A stretch of 64,000 bases of DNA from Methanoregulaceae archaeon (lineage in GTDB: Bacteria > Armatimonadota > Fimbriimonadia > Fimbriimonadales > Fimbriimonadaceae), in contig JADZEW010000008.1 in the NCBI GenBank assembly GCA_020850325.1, forward strand, positions 372,001 through 436,000, given 5' to 3'. The translations under genes and the position numbers were made by a program. This document shows, piece by piece, positions 1 through 9,269 of this stretch; the stretch's first letter is position 1, and every line of letters begins with the position of its first letter. The notes under the pieces were generated by a model. The model searched no databases and had not been told where the DNA came from. It saw nothing but the letters and a program-made list of their open reading frames with translations.

Positions 1-486
1 CCCAAAAATGGTCTCGTTGGCGCGGTTGAACTCGGCGATCGCGACGTTCATGTCGGCGATCGTGCCGCGCGTTCCGGCGCTGCCTTGGTGGATCATCACG
101 CGGGCGTTCTTCAAGCAGTGGCGCTTGCCCTTGGCTCCGCCAGCGAGCAGCACGGCGCCCATCGAGGCGGCCATGCCCACGCAAATCGTCGCCACGTCGG
201 GCTTGATGATCTGCATCGCATCGTAAATCGCGAGTCCAGCGTAGACCGAGCCGCCTGGCGAGTTGATGTAAAAGTCGATTTCCTTGTCGGGGTCTTCCTT
301 CTCGAGAAACAGCAGCTGGGCGACGATCAGGTTTGCGACATAGTCGTCGATCTCCGTGCCGAGGAACACGATCCGATCCTTGAGTAGCCTCGACCAGATG
401 TCGTAGCTACGCTCGCCGCGCGAGGTTTGCTCGATGACGTAGGGCACACCCATACCGACTGGCCGATCCATAGCTTCCATGTTCAT
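1..486 (-). CDS. clpP: ATP-dependent Clp protease proteolytic subunit ClpP (3' end outside window)
   Basis: Serine peptidase subunit that forms the degradation chamber used with ClpX/ClpA/ClpC unfoldases in the cytoplasm. The first 162 residues are visible; the C-terminus lies beyond the left edge. The catalytic serine sits in GMAASMG (Ser108) and the histidine in MIHQ (His133); YINSPGGS (residues 73-80) is the oligomer-proximal ClpP signature. The expected catalytic Asp would lie outside the window. ATG 486 is chosen because AGAAGGAG precedes it by 8 nt; ATG 480 is in frame and also possible. It is last in a same-strand run hom-carA-trmH-clpP. Confidence 0.97.
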   Translation of the reverse strand, partial: MNMEAMDRPVGMGVPYVIEQTSRGERSYDIWSRLLKDRIVFLGTEIDDYVANLIVAQLLFLEKEDPDKEIDFYINSPGGSVYAGLAIYDAMQIIKPDVATICVGMAASMGAVLLAGGAKGKRHCLKNARVMIHQGSAGTRGTIADMNVAIAEFNRANETIFG

Positions 487-535
487 TAAGCGATCTCCTT
501 CTCACGTCCTACGCCGGACGCAGGGTCACCGTACC

Positions 536-1099
536 CTAGCCCTCCGTGGATTCGCTGAGCGCATCCTCGGTTCCCCGCAGCATCGCTTCGAAGGCGACAA
601 TCGCGCCTGCGACATGCACATTCAGGCTCCGGCCCTTACCATACATCGGAATCATGACGGCAGAATCACAGGCTCGAAGAAGCCCCGGCGTGATTCCCGC
701 GCCTTCATTGCCAAGAACGAGGCAGGTCTTGGCCGGATACTCGAAGGCTCTATAGTGGACGGCATCGGGAGTGATCTCCACACCCACGATCGCGTAACCC
801 TCGTCGCGCAGGACGGAGACCGCTTCATCCCATTTCTTGAACGAACGGAAGGGGACGCTCCGGTGCATACCCAGGGAAGTGACCGAGATCATCGGGTCAG
901 GTGGCGCGGGCGTTCGCCCGACTAGGATCAACTCCTTCGCGCCGCATGCAGCCGCGACTCGAAACAGTCCGCCCACATTGTACGCATCCGACCAGTCTTG
1001 GCAGAGAAAGACCAGCTCGCGCCTCGGGCCGGCCTTCTCGATAAACGCCTTGCGCTGCTTGCGGAGCTCGGTCTTCTTGCGGATGGCAGGTCGGGGCAT
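536..1099 (-). CDS. SpoU/TrmH-family RNA 2'-O-methyltransferase
   Basis: SPOUT-fold enzyme that transfers a methyl group from S-adenosylmethionine to a ribose 2'-OH in tRNA or rRNA. All three family motifs are visible: NVGGLFRVA (motif 1, near residue 42), LVLGNEGAGI (motif 2) and MIPMYGKGRSLNVHVAG (motif 3, the knotted SAM site). At 187 residues it is a compact member without the N-terminal L30e-like substrate-binding domain found in RlmB, and it starts with a short basic segment. The target nucleotide cannot be assigned. The ATG follows the carA stop by 9 nt, so co-transcription with carA is likely. Confidence 0.9.
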   Translation of the reverse strand: MPRPAIRKKTELRKQRKAFIEKAGPRRELVFLCQDWSDAYNVGGLFRVAAACGAKELILVGRTPAPPDPMISVTSLGMHRSVPFRSFKKWDEAVSVLRDEGYAIVGVEITPDAVHYRAFEYPAKTCLVLGNEGAGITPGLLRACDSAVMIPMYGKGRSLNVHVAGAIVAFEAMLRGTEDALSESTEG

Positions 1100-1108
1100 G
1101 GTCGACGC

Positions 1109-2212
1109 CTAGCGACAGGCTTCCATCTGCTCGACGAAGCGGTGGAAGTAGGGTCGCGAGTCCCACGGGCCTGGAGCAGCTTCGGGGTGGTATTGGATCG
1201 AGCTTGCCATGAGATCGGGAAGGGCGATGCCCTCCACCGTGCCGTCGTTCAGGTTGATCTGCGTGACTTGGGCGCCGGTTCCCTCGAGGGAATCTGGATC
1301 GACCGCGTAGCCGTGATTCTGCGACGTAATGGTGACGGTCCCGGTGATCAGGTCCTTGACCGGGTGGTTCGATCCGCGATGCCCGAACTTGAGCTTATAG
1401 GTCCGGCCGCCGATCGCGTGGCACAGCATCTGGTTGCCGAGGCAGATACCGAAGATCGGTTTCTTGCCGAGAAGGCCGCGGACGGTCTCCACCACCGGAC
1501 CCAGCCGTGCCGGGTCGCCCGGGCCGGGGGACAGCAGGATGCCGTCCGGGTTCCAGGCGAGGACTTCTTCGGCGGGTGTGGTCGCGGGGAGGACGATGCA
1601 CCGGCAACCCGCCGCGGCGAACCGCCGAAGAATGTTGTACTTGAGGCCGCAGTCCAGCACAACGAGGCGGTAGCGGAAGCTATCCGACGGGCTTTCGACC
1701 GACTCGCGTCCCTGGAATCCCCAAGCGTAGGGTGCCTTGGTCGAAACCTTGTAGACAAAGTCGGTTTCGTCGTAGCTTTGGATGGCGTCGAGCCGTTCGC
1801 GGGCCTCGTCCAGGTTGGACGTGATCATGCCCATCGTGACGCCGGCGCTGCGGATGCGCTTGGTGATCTCTCGAGTGTCGACCCCTTGGATCGCAACCAT
1901 GTCGCGCTCCTTCAGCAGGGCATCGAGCGACTGGTGCGAACGCCAGTTCGAAGGAATCTCGCACGCTTCGCGGACGATGAGGCCCTGAGCCTGCAGCCGA
2001 TCGGACTCGAAGTCGTCGGGGTTGATCCCATAGTTGCCGATCAGCGGATACGTGAGAAGCACGATCTGGCCGGAGTAGCTGGGATCGGTGAGAATCTCCT
2101 GATAACCGGTCATTCCGGTGTTAAAAACGACTTCGCCGGTGGTCTCGCCGTCGGCGCCAAGGGGCCGCCCTTCGAACACCGTGCCGTCGCTGAGCAGGAG
2201 AAATCGCTTCAA
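1109..2212 (-). CDS. carA: carbamoyl-phosphate synthase small (glutaminase) subunit
   Basis: Hydrolyses glutamine and channels ammonia to CarB for carbamoyl phosphate, feeding pyrimidine and arginine synthesis. The N-terminal CPSase_sm domain (FNTGMTGYQEILTDPSY) is followed by a class I glutamine amidotransferase domain with Cys257 in FGICLGNQ and His342/Glu344 in QYHPEAAPGP. The 367-residue length is normal. The only reasonable start is TTG 2212 (MKRFLLLSDG), with no Shine-Dalgarno sequence but a TATCTT box 12 nt upstream. carB is not in the window, so the two subunits are not adjacent here on the downstream side. Confidence 0.96.
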   Translation of the reverse strand: MKRFLLLSDGTVFEGRPLGADGETTGEVVFNTGMTGYQEILTDPSYSGQIVLLTYPLIGNYGINPDDFESDRLQAQGLIVREACEIPSNWRSHQSLDALLKERDMVAIQGVDTREITKRIRSAGVTMGMITSNLDEARERLDAIQSYDETDFVYKVSTKAPYAWGFQGRESVESPSDSFRYRLVVLDCGLKYNILRRFAAAGCRCIVLPATTPAEEVLAWNPDGILLSPGPGDPARLGPVVETVRGLLGKKPIFGICLGNQMLCHAIGGRTYKLKFGHRGSNHPVKDLITGTVTITSQNHGYAVDPDSLEGTGAQVTQINLNDGTVEGIALPDLMASSIQYHPEAAPGPWDSRPYFHRFVEQMEACR

Positions 2213-2243
2213 GGGTTAGGGTCCAAGATACCCCGTGATCGCC

Positions 2244-3539
2244 CTAGGCTTCTCGGGTCTCGACCCGCAACCAAGTCGCGATTTCTCGAACGCCGCAGGT
2301 GTCGTCCAGAGCCTCGGTGGCCTGGCGGAAGTCGGATTCGCGGCACTCGTGGGTCAAGAAGACGATCTCTCCGGTGCCCGCCGCTGCGTCGAGGACGCGC
2401 ATTTCCATGTCGGTGAGCGACACGTCGAACTCTCCGAGGCGAGATGCGATTTGGCCCAACACCCTGGGCTTGTCGTCCACGCGCATACGCAAGTAGTAGC
2501 GGCTGACCAGGGAATCGATCGTTAGGAACTGGCCGCCGGTCTCCGGCGCGATGACGTTGCCCGCGCCGCCGAGACGGATGTTCCTAGCCACGTCGATGAG
2601 GTCGCCGACGATTGCCGATCCGGTGGGGTCGCTACCCGCACCTCTCCCCGAGAAGATCACATCGCCAACAAAGTCCCCGCGGATTTGCACGGCGTTGTAC
2701 ACGTCGTGGACGTTAGCCAGCGGATGCTTTTTAGGGAGCAGGGTGGGGTGGACCCGGGCGAGGACAGCGGGGCCGATGGCCTCCGCGATCCCGAGCAGTT
2801 TGATGCGATAGCCTAGGATTCCAGCAAAGTGGATGTCGTCTGCGGTCAGGCCGCGGATTCCTTCTCGGTAAACGCAATCCACCGGAGTCTCTCGGCCAAA
2901 CGCAATGCCGGACAGGATCGCGAGCTTGCATTGGGCGTCATGGCCGTCTACGTCCGCCGTTGGGTCAGCTTCTGCATAGCCCAGCCGCTGAGCCTCACCG
3001 AGGGCATCCTCGAGCGACATGCGCTGCTCGGTCATTCGGGTAAGGATATAGTTCGTGGTGCCATTGACGATGCCCATCAGCTTCAGGACGTCGTTTCCTG
3101 CTAGCTGATGCTTGAGCGGCTGAATGAGGGGAATGCCTCCTCCGACCGCCGCTTCAAAGTGCAGATCGAGCGAGTTGGCGGCCGCGAGTCGGATGAGGGG
3201 GCCGCCACGTTTGGCGATGAGCTCTTTGTTGGCGGTGACCACGTGCTTACCGTTACGGAGGGCACGTTCGATGAGCGAACCGGCTGGTTCAACTCCGCCC
3301 ATCACCTCGATGATCATATCGATGTCGGGGTCATCAACGATGCCTTCGAGGTCGGTGGTGAAAAGCGCGTCCGGGGCTTCGCGGGGTTTCTGGGGGTCGC
3401 GGATGCCGATCTTGGCGACGTCGAGCGGAGCACCGACCTTTCGGGAGATCGACTCACGATTGTCGACCAGCATGCGGTAGGTTCCCGTGCCGACCACGCC
3501 GAAGCCGAGAAAACCGATACGTAAGGGCGCGGTGGCCAT
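2244..3539 (-). CDS. hom: homoserine dehydrogenase with C-terminal ACT domain
   Basis: Reduces aspartate semialdehyde to homoserine, the branch point to threonine and methionine. Features are the N-terminal dinucleotide fold (GFGVVGTGTY, residues 12-21), a catalytic region with KELIAKRGG and ADPTADVDGHDAQCK, and a C-terminal ACT domain (about 350-425), which in this family gives threonine feedback control. It is monofunctional (431 residues, no aspartokinase). The ATG lies only 11 nt after the 3' end of tRNA-Pro on the same strand, with no Shine-Dalgarno visible, so translation may depend on tRNA processing or a promoter inside the tRNA gene. Confidence 0.96.
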   Translation of the reverse strand: MATAPLRIGFLGFGVVGTGTYRMLVDNRESISRKVGAPLDVAKIGIRDPQKPREAPDALFTTDLEGIVDDPDIDMIIEVMGGVEPAGSLIERALRNGKHVVTANKELIAKRGGPLIRLAAANSLDLHFEAAVGGGIPLIQPLKHQLAGNDVLKLMGIVNGTTNYILTRMTEQRMSLEDALGEAQRLGYAEADPTADVDGHDAQCKLAILSGIAFGRETPVDCVYREGIRGLTADDIHFAGILGYRIKLLGIAEAIGPAVLARVHPTLLPKKHPLANVHDVYNAVQIRGDFVGDVIFSGRGAGSDPTGSAIVGDLIDVARNIRLGGAGNVIAPETGGQFLTIDSLVSRYYLRMRVDDKPRVLGQIASRLGEFDVSLTDMEMRVLDAAAGTGEIVFLTHECRESDFRQATEALDDTCGVREIATWLRVETREA

Positions 3540-3550
3540 AAATGTGTAAG

Positions 3551-3627
<77 letters not shown>

Positions 3628-3665
3628 ACTGCGGAGTATGGTACCCCGCCGAATCTGCGAGCAGA

Positions 3666-3695
3666 TGGACAAGGAAGGGGGGCTTAAGGTAGACT
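3666..3695 (+). promoter_or_regulatory. probable sigma-70 promoter of the rpoZ-dnaJ operon
   Basis: A -35 TGGACA (3666-3671, one mismatch to TTGACA), an 18-nt spacer and a -10 TAGACT (3690-3695) precede rpoZ. The predicted leader is about 27 nt and contains a CGCGG/CCGCG hairpin rather than a clear Shine-Dalgarno sequence. Identified by eye; transcription start not known. Confidence 0.6.
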
Positions 3696-3728
3696 GGAGT
3701 TTCGCGGCGAGCCACCGCGCAACCCACT

Positions 3729-4214
3729 ATGTTTCCTTCTCCCGATATTCTCAACGAATACGAGCACGGTAAGTTCGTGCTTTCCAATCTCGCCGCCAAG
3801 CGTGCCAAACAGCTGAAGGAAGGTGCGATGCCCTTGGTTCAGGTCGATTCTCACCACCCGCTGACCATTGCATTGGCCGAGATCGCCGCGGGCAAGATCA
3901 AGGCGATTCTGAGCGAGCACGAAGATCGCATCGAACTCGAAGGTGCCGAACTGGCACTCATCACTGATGAGCCACTGCCGGCCGAGTTGGGAATGCTTCT
4001 GCCCGCCCTCGACGAAACCGAGGTTGCGCTGGTCATCGGATTAGGCGAGGAAGAACTCATCGAGGAAGCAGAGGCCGAAGTTGATACGCTCAGCCTGACC
4101 GATCTCGTCGAAGTCGACGAGGAAGAAGAGGTTGTGCCTGCCGAGGACGACACGCTCTCGTTGAACGACATCGCAGCTCAAGAGTCTGCCGACGAAGAAG
4201 AGCCTGAGTCCTAA
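3729..4214 (+). CDS. rpoZ: RNA polymerase omega subunit with long acidic C-terminal tail
   Basis: Omega binds the beta' subunit and assists RNA polymerase assembly. The N-terminal ~65 residues match the family: [16 protein letters not shown] (residues 14-29) and [17 protein letters not shown] correspond to the conserved AAKRArqL and ALxEIaxgki blocks. The protein runs to 161 residues, against about 70-100 for typical omega. The extra part (from about residue 105) is dominated by Glu/Asp and contains two near-copies of a short motif, DTLSLTDL and DTLSLNDI. It heads a run rpoZ-dnaJ-prmA-rsmE; in Firmicutes dnaJ-prmA-rsmE usually follows dnaK instead. The omega call rests on the N-terminal motif and length logic, not a database search. 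Confidence 0.8.
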   Translation: MFPSPDILNEYEHGKFVLSNLAAKRAKQLKEGAMPLVQVDSHHPLTIALAEIAAGKIKAILSEHEDRIELEGAELALITDEPLPAELGMLLPALDETEVALVIGLGEEELIEEAEAEVDTLSLTDLVEVDEEEEVVPAEDDTLSLNDIAAQESADEEEPES

Positions 4215-4231
4215 GGAGGCGATTGGTCGGA

Positions 4232-5347
4232 GTGGCCAAAGACCTCTACGAAGTATTAGGTGTTCCGCGAGATGCGACGGCTGACGACATCAAGTCGGCC
4301 TATCGTAAGCTCGCGCGTCAACACCATCCGGACGTCAACCCCAACGATCCCACCGCCGAAGACCGGTTCAAGGAAATCGGCGCGGCCTACGAAGTGCTGC
4401 GCGACCCCGAGAAGCGCGCGGCCTACGATCGCTATGGCACCACCGAGGGGAACCCACAAGATCCGTTCTTTGGCGGCGGTGGCGGATTCGGCGATCTGTT
4501 CGACATGTTTTTCGGCGGCGCTGCTGGTGGCGGCGGAAGACGGCGAGGTAGCTCACAACCTGGCGAGGATCTAGAAACTCGGGTTGAAGTCTCGCTGAAG
4601 GAAGTCATTGAAGGGGCCGAGCGGGAGCTGACGTTCTCGCGCTACATGGCCTGCGATGGCTGCGGCGGGACTGGTGCCGAGGGAGGCGCTCAGCCCACAC
4701 AGTGCACCGCCTGCAACGGGCAGGGCTTCGTCATGCGGGTGCAAAACACCTTCCTTGGCCAAGTTCGTACCCAGACCGCTTGTTCGACCTGCAACGGTAC
4801 CGGCCAGGTGATTCAGAATCCCTGCAAGACATGCCGCGGTCGAAGGCTTGTACCGAAGTCGGTGACCGTCACCGTCAAGATTCCCCCCGGCGTCGAGACC
4901 GGTGCCACGATCCAACTCACCGGCCAGGGCCATGAAGGGCTCGGCGGCGGACGTCCGGGTGACCTGTACGTCGGCTTGGTCGTGGATGAGGGCGCAGATT
5001 TTGAGCGCGAAGGCCTCCACCTTCACACGAGTCTGACGGTGAGCTTTGTTCAGGCTTGCTTGGGCGACCGGATCAAAGTGACCGGCGTCGATGGCGAGTA
5101 CGACCTCGATGTTCCTGCGGGATCTCAGCCGGGCGATGTGCTCGTGGTTCGCGGGGCCGGATTGCCTCCGCTTCACGGCGGCCGGCGCGGCGACCTCTTC
5201 TTCCACTTGACGATCGCGGTGCCCAAGAAGCTCAACGATGCGCAGCGACAAGCGATCGCGGACTTTGCCGAAGCCGGGGGCGAGCCGCTCCCCGAGGGAG
5301 CCAAGGGAGGCGGACTGCTGGGCGGCCTGTTCAAGAAGAAGAAATGA
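4232..5347 (+). CDS. dnaJ: chaperone DnaJ (Hsp40)
   Basis: Type I J-protein that delivers substrates to DnaK and stimulates its ATPase. It has an N-terminal J domain with HPD (residues 32-34), a Gly/Phe-rich linker (about 70-105), four zinc-binding repeats ([24 protein letters not shown] and a last, less typical CKTCRGRR) and the C-terminal substrate-binding domain. GTG 4232 gives the family-typical start [10 protein letters not shown] but lies 12 nt from the AAGGAGG site; TTG 4223 lies only 3 nt from it, so the start is uncertain by three codons. dnaK and grpE are not nearby. Confidence 0.95.
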   Translation: MAKDLYEVLGVPRDATADDIKSAYRKLARQHHPDVNPNDPTAEDRFKEIGAAYEVLRDPEKRAAYDRYGTTEGNPQDPFFGGGGGFGDLFDMFFGGAAGGGGRRRGSSQPGEDLETRVEVSLKEVIEGAERELTFSRYMACDGCGGTGAEGGAQPTQCTACNGQGFVMRVQNTFLGQVRTQTACSTCNGTGQVIQNPCKTCRGRRLVPKSVTVTVKIPPGVETGATIQLTGQGHEGLGGGRPGDLYVGLVVDEGADFEREGLHLHTSLTVSFVQACLGDRIKVTGVDGEYDLDVPAGSQPGDVLVVRGAGLPPLHGGRRGDLFFHLTIAVPKKLNDAQRQAIADFAEAGGEPLPEGAKGGGLLGGLFKKKK

Positions 5348-6183
5348 GCGGGTGGCTCCAAATCTCGGCCGTCTTCGATGTAGCTCCCGAGGATTGGTCA
5401 CCGTACATCGATGCCTTCGACCGCTTCGGCTGTCCTGGCTCCTTGATCGAAGACAACCCGCCCCGCTTGATCGGCTACCTCACCGAGGTTGCCGGAGTGG
5501 AAGCACAGTCGGAAGCACTGTCCGCAGAACTGAGGCGGCTAGGTGTGGATCGGATCGAGCACGCGCGAGTCGAGGATGAGGACTGGACCGAGCTGTGGAA
5601 GATCCACTTCAAACCTCGGCGAATCGGCAAGCGTTTGGTGATTCGACCCACTTGGGAAGAGTTCGCCGCTGGCCCTGATGACGTGGTGATCGTCCTCGAT
5701 CCTGGCCAAGCGTTTGGAACCGGCGATCATCCGACCACCCGACTGTGCCTGGAACTGCTCGAAGCCGAGGACTTGACAGGACTGAGTGTCGCTGACATCG
5801 GTTGCGGGAGCGGGATTCTTGCGATCGCCGCGGTGAAGCTCGGGGCGGCATCGGTGGTGGCTTCAGACCTCGACCCTTTGGCAGTTGCGGTGACCCGGGA
5901 GAACATGGTTCGCAATGGCGTCGAGTTTCTTGCCGAAGTCGCCGAAGGGTTTTCGATTCTGAGCGAACCCGCCGACCTGATCGTCAGCAATATCATCAGC
6001 GCCACGCTCATACGGCTTGCTCCTGACGCTGCCAAGTGGGTGCGCCCGGGAGGGAAGTGGGTTGTGTCGGGAATCTATGCCACGAACTGGCCGGACGTGA
6101 GTGCCGCCGCCGAGCGACAGGGCTTCCAGTTGGTGAACGAGTGCCGGGAGGACGATTGGGTAGCCGCGACGTTTCTCCGCTAA
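5344..6183 (+). CDS. prmA: ribosomal protein L11 methyltransferase
   Basis: SAM-dependent enzyme that trimethylates lysines and the N-terminus of ribosomal protein L11. Motifs are [14 protein letters not shown] (the PrmA signature before motif I), [13 protein letters not shown] (SAM-binding motif I) and VSNIISATL in place of the usual NILA-type motif IV. The 279-residue length is normal. The ATG overlaps the dnaJ stop in an ATGA arrangement, indicating translational coupling; longer in-frame extensions upstream overlap dnaJ and are not needed. Confidence 0.94.
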   Translation: MSGWLQISAVFDVAPEDWSPYIDAFDRFGCPGSLIEDNPPRLIGYLTEVAGVEAQSEALSAELRRLGVDRIEHARVEDEDWTELWKIHFKPRRIGKRLVIRPTWEEFAAGPDDVVIVLDPGQAFGTGDHPTTRLCLELLEAEDLTGLSVADIGCGSGILAIAAVKLGAASVVASDLDPLAVAVTRENMVRNGVEFLAEVAEGFSILSEPADLIVSNIISATLIRLAPDAAKWVRPGGKWVVSGIYATNWPDVSAAAERQGFQLVNECREDDWVAATFLR

Positions 6184-6866
6184 GATCGCTGCCTCGTATC
6201 TTCCTTCCGGGACTGGATACCGAGTTAGAGTCGTACCCGCTGCCCTCGGAAGAGGTCGATAAGCTGCGTAAGGTGCTTCGTCTTCCCGAAGGATCACCGA
6301 TTGCGGTGCTTCCGAATGACGGCCGAGTGATCCGTTGCGAGTTTCGAGCCCGGCAGGCATGGCCGATCGAATCCGAGACCCCGAGCACCGAGCCTGTCAG
6401 CCAAGTGTGGCTCGCGCAGGCACTCCCGAAGGGCGACCGCCTCGACACTATTTTGCGCATGGGGACCGAGCTCGGCGTGGCCGGGTTCGCACTGTTTCCC
6501 GCTGAACGTAGCGTCGTGCGGTGGGACGGCGACAAGCTCCACGATAAGCGTCGGCGATTCCACGCAATCATCCGCGAGTCGGCGGAGCAGAGTTTTCGAA
6601 CCCGCTTGCCCGTCCTAGAGGTTCTGGGGGGGCTCTCCGATGTGTTTGAGCGCTGGCCGAATGCCGTCGTGCTCAGCGAGCGTGAGGATGTTGATCGGCC
6701 GCTGCGCAAGACATTAGATGACGTGACCCTGGTGATCGGCCCCGAAGGCGGGTGGGCGCCGAGAGAGCTTGAGTTGATCGGTGAACGTGGCGTGACGCTA
6801 GGTCCCTTGGTTCTGCGCACCGATACCGCCGCCGTCGCCGCAATAGCCGCCGTTCGGTTCGGCTAG
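6156..6866 (+). CDS. rsmE: 16S rRNA (uracil-1498 N3)-methyltransferase RsmE
   Basis: SPOUT-class enzyme that methylates U1498 of 16S rRNA at the decoding site. The N-terminal PUA-like part begins LPRIFLPGL, and the C-terminal knot holds VIGPEGGWAPRELELI and LVLRTDTAAVAAIAAV. TTG 6156 is chosen because GGGAGGA ends 3 nt before it and no ATG or GTG lies closer to the conserved RIFLP start; the gene then overlaps the end of prmA by 28 nt and encodes 236 residues. The dnaJ-prmA-rsmE order is a common bacterial arrangement. Confidence 0.92.
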   Translation: MGSRDVSPLRSLPRIFLPGLDTELESYPLPSEEVDKLRKVLRLPEGSPIAVLPNDGRVIRCEFRARQAWPIESETPSTEPVSQVWLAQALPKGDRLDTILRMGTELGVAGFALFPAERSVVRWDGDKLHDKRRRFHAIIRESAEQSFRTRLPVLEVLGGLSDVFERWPNAVVLSEREDVDRPLRKTLDDVTLVIGPEGGWAPRELELIGERGVTLGPLVLRTDTAAVAAIAAVRFG

Positions 6867-6881
6867 GTAGACTCCCGTCCC

Positions 6882-8699
6882 GTGAACCTACGCGAGGCGT
6901 TGCAACGGCCTTTCCTCATCGGAGACGGCGCAAACGGCACGGGCCTCGCCAGCCGTGGTTTTTTCCGGCAACCGTATGACCTCGCCAATCTCGAAGCGCC
7001 GGAGATGGTCCGTGAGGTTCACCGCGCCTACGTGGAGGCCGGGGCCGACTTCATCGAAACCAACACCTTTTCGGCCGGCCGATTGAGGCTTGAGGGAGCG
7101 CGAGTCGATGTCGCCGAGTTGAACTTTGCCGGCGCTGCGCTCGCCCGCCAAGCCGCGGGGAATCGGGCGTTCGTGCTCGGCGCGATCGGCCCGGCCGGGA
7201 AGCCCCTCGAACCGATTGGCCACATTACCGCCGCCGACGTTGCCGCATCCGTTCGGGAGCAGGCGGAGGCCCTCGCCGAAGGCGGCGTGGACGGTTTTCT
7301 GCTTGAGACGTACATCGACCTCGACGAACTTCGCATCGCCGTAGAGGCCGTTCGATCCGTAAGTGATCTGCCCATCCTCGCGAGCAAGGCGTTCATTGAG
7401 GATGGTGAAATGCTCGCAGAAGGGTATCCGGCCCGGTGCGCCGAGGCGATGGCGGCAATGGGGGTCGATGCGGTGGGCGCAAACTGCATCGTCGGTCCCC
7501 AACGGATGCTCGACCTCGTTCGCATGATGGTCGAGGCCACGGACTTGCCGGTTCTGGCCATGCCGACGCCCGGTTTGCCGCAACTGGTGAAGGGAAGGAT
7601 TGCCTACGACACCTCGCCGGAGTACTTCGCGAAGGCCGCGGTGCGGCTCCTCGAGGAAGGCGCGCGGATCATAGGCGGATGCTGCGGAACCACGCCCGAC
7701 CACATCCGCGAACTTAAACAGCTGACCGATCGTGGGGTCAAGGTTAAACCTCGGGCGAGCACCTCGGCGGTGGTTCGCGATAAGACCCCGCTCAAGGAGA
7801 GCGAACCAAGCGAACTGTCGCAAAAGCTCGGGCGGAAGTTCGTGACGGCGGTCGAGATGGATCTCCCGCGGGGACTGAACATCGACAAACTGCTCGCCGG
7901 CGCGAAGACGCTGAAGATCGCGGGCGTCGATGTCATCAACATTAGCGATGGTGCGCGGGCACGGTTGCGCATGAATCCGATGTCGGTGTGTGCCCTCCTC
8001 ATGCAGAAGGTCGGCGTCGATACCACGATGCACTTTGCTTGCCGCGATCGCAACCTGCTGGCGGTCCAGGCTGACCTTCTCGGATGCCATGCATTAGGAA
8101 TCCGAAATATTCTTGCCGTGACCGGAGACCCGGCGAACATCGGCGACTATCCCTCCGCGACCAGCGTGTTCGACATCGACGCGATCGGCCTCATCCGCAT
8201 TCTTTCGCGTTTCAATGAGGGGTACGACCTCGCAGGTTATGGCGTAGGGGTGAAGTGCGCGTACACGATCGCTTGCGCATACAATCCGATGGCCGTCGAT
8301 CCTGAGGAGGAGTTGATTCGACTTCAGCGCAAAGTCGACGCGGGCGCCCACGTCATCTACACCCAGCCCGTGTTCGATGAGGCAACCGCGGAGTCGGCGG
8401 TGCGCATTGCGGAGAAGATGGGATTGCCCACGCTGGTTGGAGTGATGCCTCTGCGCAGCACGCGCCACGCTGAGTTTATGCACCACGAGGTCCCCGGTAT
8501 TCGGATCCCTCAAGAACTTCGCCAGCGGATGATCGATGCCCCGGACGATGAGACTGCGGCCGCCATCGGTATGGAAGAGACGGTCCGTTTAGTCGAGTGG
8601 ATCGCTCGCCACGCAGCCGGGCTCTACATCATGCCGCCGGCGAATGCGACGGCGGTGGCGGAGACCCTGATCAAGGCTGCACACTCGGCCCGATCCTAA
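6882..8699 (+). CDS. bifunctional homocysteine S-methyltransferase / methylenetetrahydrofolate reductase
   Basis: Fusion resembling Bacillus YitJ. Residues 1-290 form a homocysteine methyltransferase domain with the three zinc cysteines in place (Cys202 in GANCIVGP, Cys267 and Cys268 in GGCCGTTPDH). Residues about 315-600 form a MetF-type flavoprotein domain (EMDLPRGLN, CRDRNLLAVQADLLG, NILAVTGDP, YTQPVFD). Together they would make 5-methyltetrahydrofolate and methylate homocysteine. The cobalamin-binding and reactivation domains of MetH are absent, so the methyl donor of the first domain is uncertain. GTG 6882 has no Shine-Dalgarno but a TAGACT box ends 8 nt before it. Confidence 0.93.
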   Translation: MNLREALQRPFLIGDGANGTGLASRGFFRQPYDLANLEAPEMVREVHRAYVEAGADFIETNTFSAGRLRLEGARVDVAELNFAGAALARQAAGNRAFVLGAIGPAGKPLEPIGHITAADVAASVREQAEALAEGGVDGFLLETYIDLDELRIAVEAVRSVSDLPILASKAFIEDGEMLAEGYPARCAEAMAAMGVDAVGANCIVGPQRMLDLVRMMVEATDLPVLAMPTPGLPQLVKGRIAYDTSPEYFAKAAVRLLEEGARIIGGCCGTTPDHIRELKQLTDRGVKVKPRASTSAVVRDKTPLKESEPSELSQKLGRKFVTAVEMDLPRGLNIDKLLAGAKTLKIAGVDVINISDGARARLRMNPMSVCALLMQKVGVDTTMHFACRDRNLLAVQADLLGCHALGIRNILAVTGDPANIGDYPSATSVFDIDAIGLIRILSRFNEGYDLAGYGVGVKCAYTIACAYNPMAVDPEEELIRLQRKVDAGAHVIYTQPVFDEATAESAVRIAEKMGLPTLVGVMPLRSTRHAEFMHHEVPGIRIPQELRQRMIDAPDDETAAAIGMEETVRLVEWIARHAAGLYIMPPANATAVAETLIKAAHSARS

Positions 8700-8744
8700 C
8701 TTCACCGGAACCCTAAGGGCGGCTGATACGTTAGAATCCATAGC

Positions 8745-9266
8745 ATGAAGAACTGGAAGATGATTGCGGCGGCTTCGATGTTGGCGGTTGGGGCAGCGTT
8801 CCTCTATGCGCAAGGCGGACAAGGCGAGGGCCTGAAGGGTAAGCCCTTCCCGGCCTTCAAGATGACGGACACCAGCGGCAAGGTTCACACGAACGCGAGC
8901 CTGAAGGGCAAGGTTGTCCTCGTGGATTTCTGGGCCACTTGGTGCGGCCCGTGCAAGGCGGCTTCACCGACGATGCAGAAGCTCCACGAAAAGTACGCGA
9001 AGGACGGTCTGGTTGTGATCGGGGCGAACACCTACGAGCAGCCGAAGGATCGCTTGACCGCGGCCGCGAAGTACCAGAAGGATCACAAGTACACCTACAC
9101 GTTCACGAAGGAAAACGATAAGCTCGCGTCGCAGCTTGGCGCGCGGGGCATTCCGTTCTTCGTGTTCGTGGATCGTAAGGGTGTGGTTCGCGAAGTCGCG
9201 ACTGGTTTCGGTGGCGGCAGCGCCGAGCAGTTCGAGAAGACGATTCAGTCGTTGCTGAAGAAGTAA
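8745..9266 (+). CDS. exported thioredoxin-like (TlpA/ResA family) protein
   Basis: An N-terminal signal peptide or anchor (lysines, then a hydrophobic run ending AFLYAQ, residues 1-23) is followed by an AhpC/TSA-Redoxin-type fold with a WCGPC active site (Cys67/Cys70) and a cis-proline segment GIPFFVFVD. The likely role is a periplasmic thiol-disulfide reaction such as reducing apocytochrome cysteines. Its partner is unknown. The start is preceded by TAGAAT ending 7 nt before ATG and no Shine-Dalgarno, indicating a leaderless mRNA. The next gene follows 3 nt after the stop. Confidence 0.9.
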   Translation: MKNWKMIAAASMLAVGAAFLYAQGGQGEGLKGKPFPAFKMTDTSGKVHTNASLKGKVVLVDFWATWCGPCKAASPTMQKLHEKYAKDGLVVIGANTYEQPKDRLTAAAKYQKDHKYTYTFTKENDKLASQLGARGIPFFVFVDRKGVVREVATGFGGGSAEQFEKTIQSLLKK

Positions 9267-9269
9267 CGG

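Noticed and set aside
998-2416. 472-codon frame on the plus strand opposite carA/hom
   Set aside because: Antisense shadow; composition is low-quality and crosses two well-supported genes.
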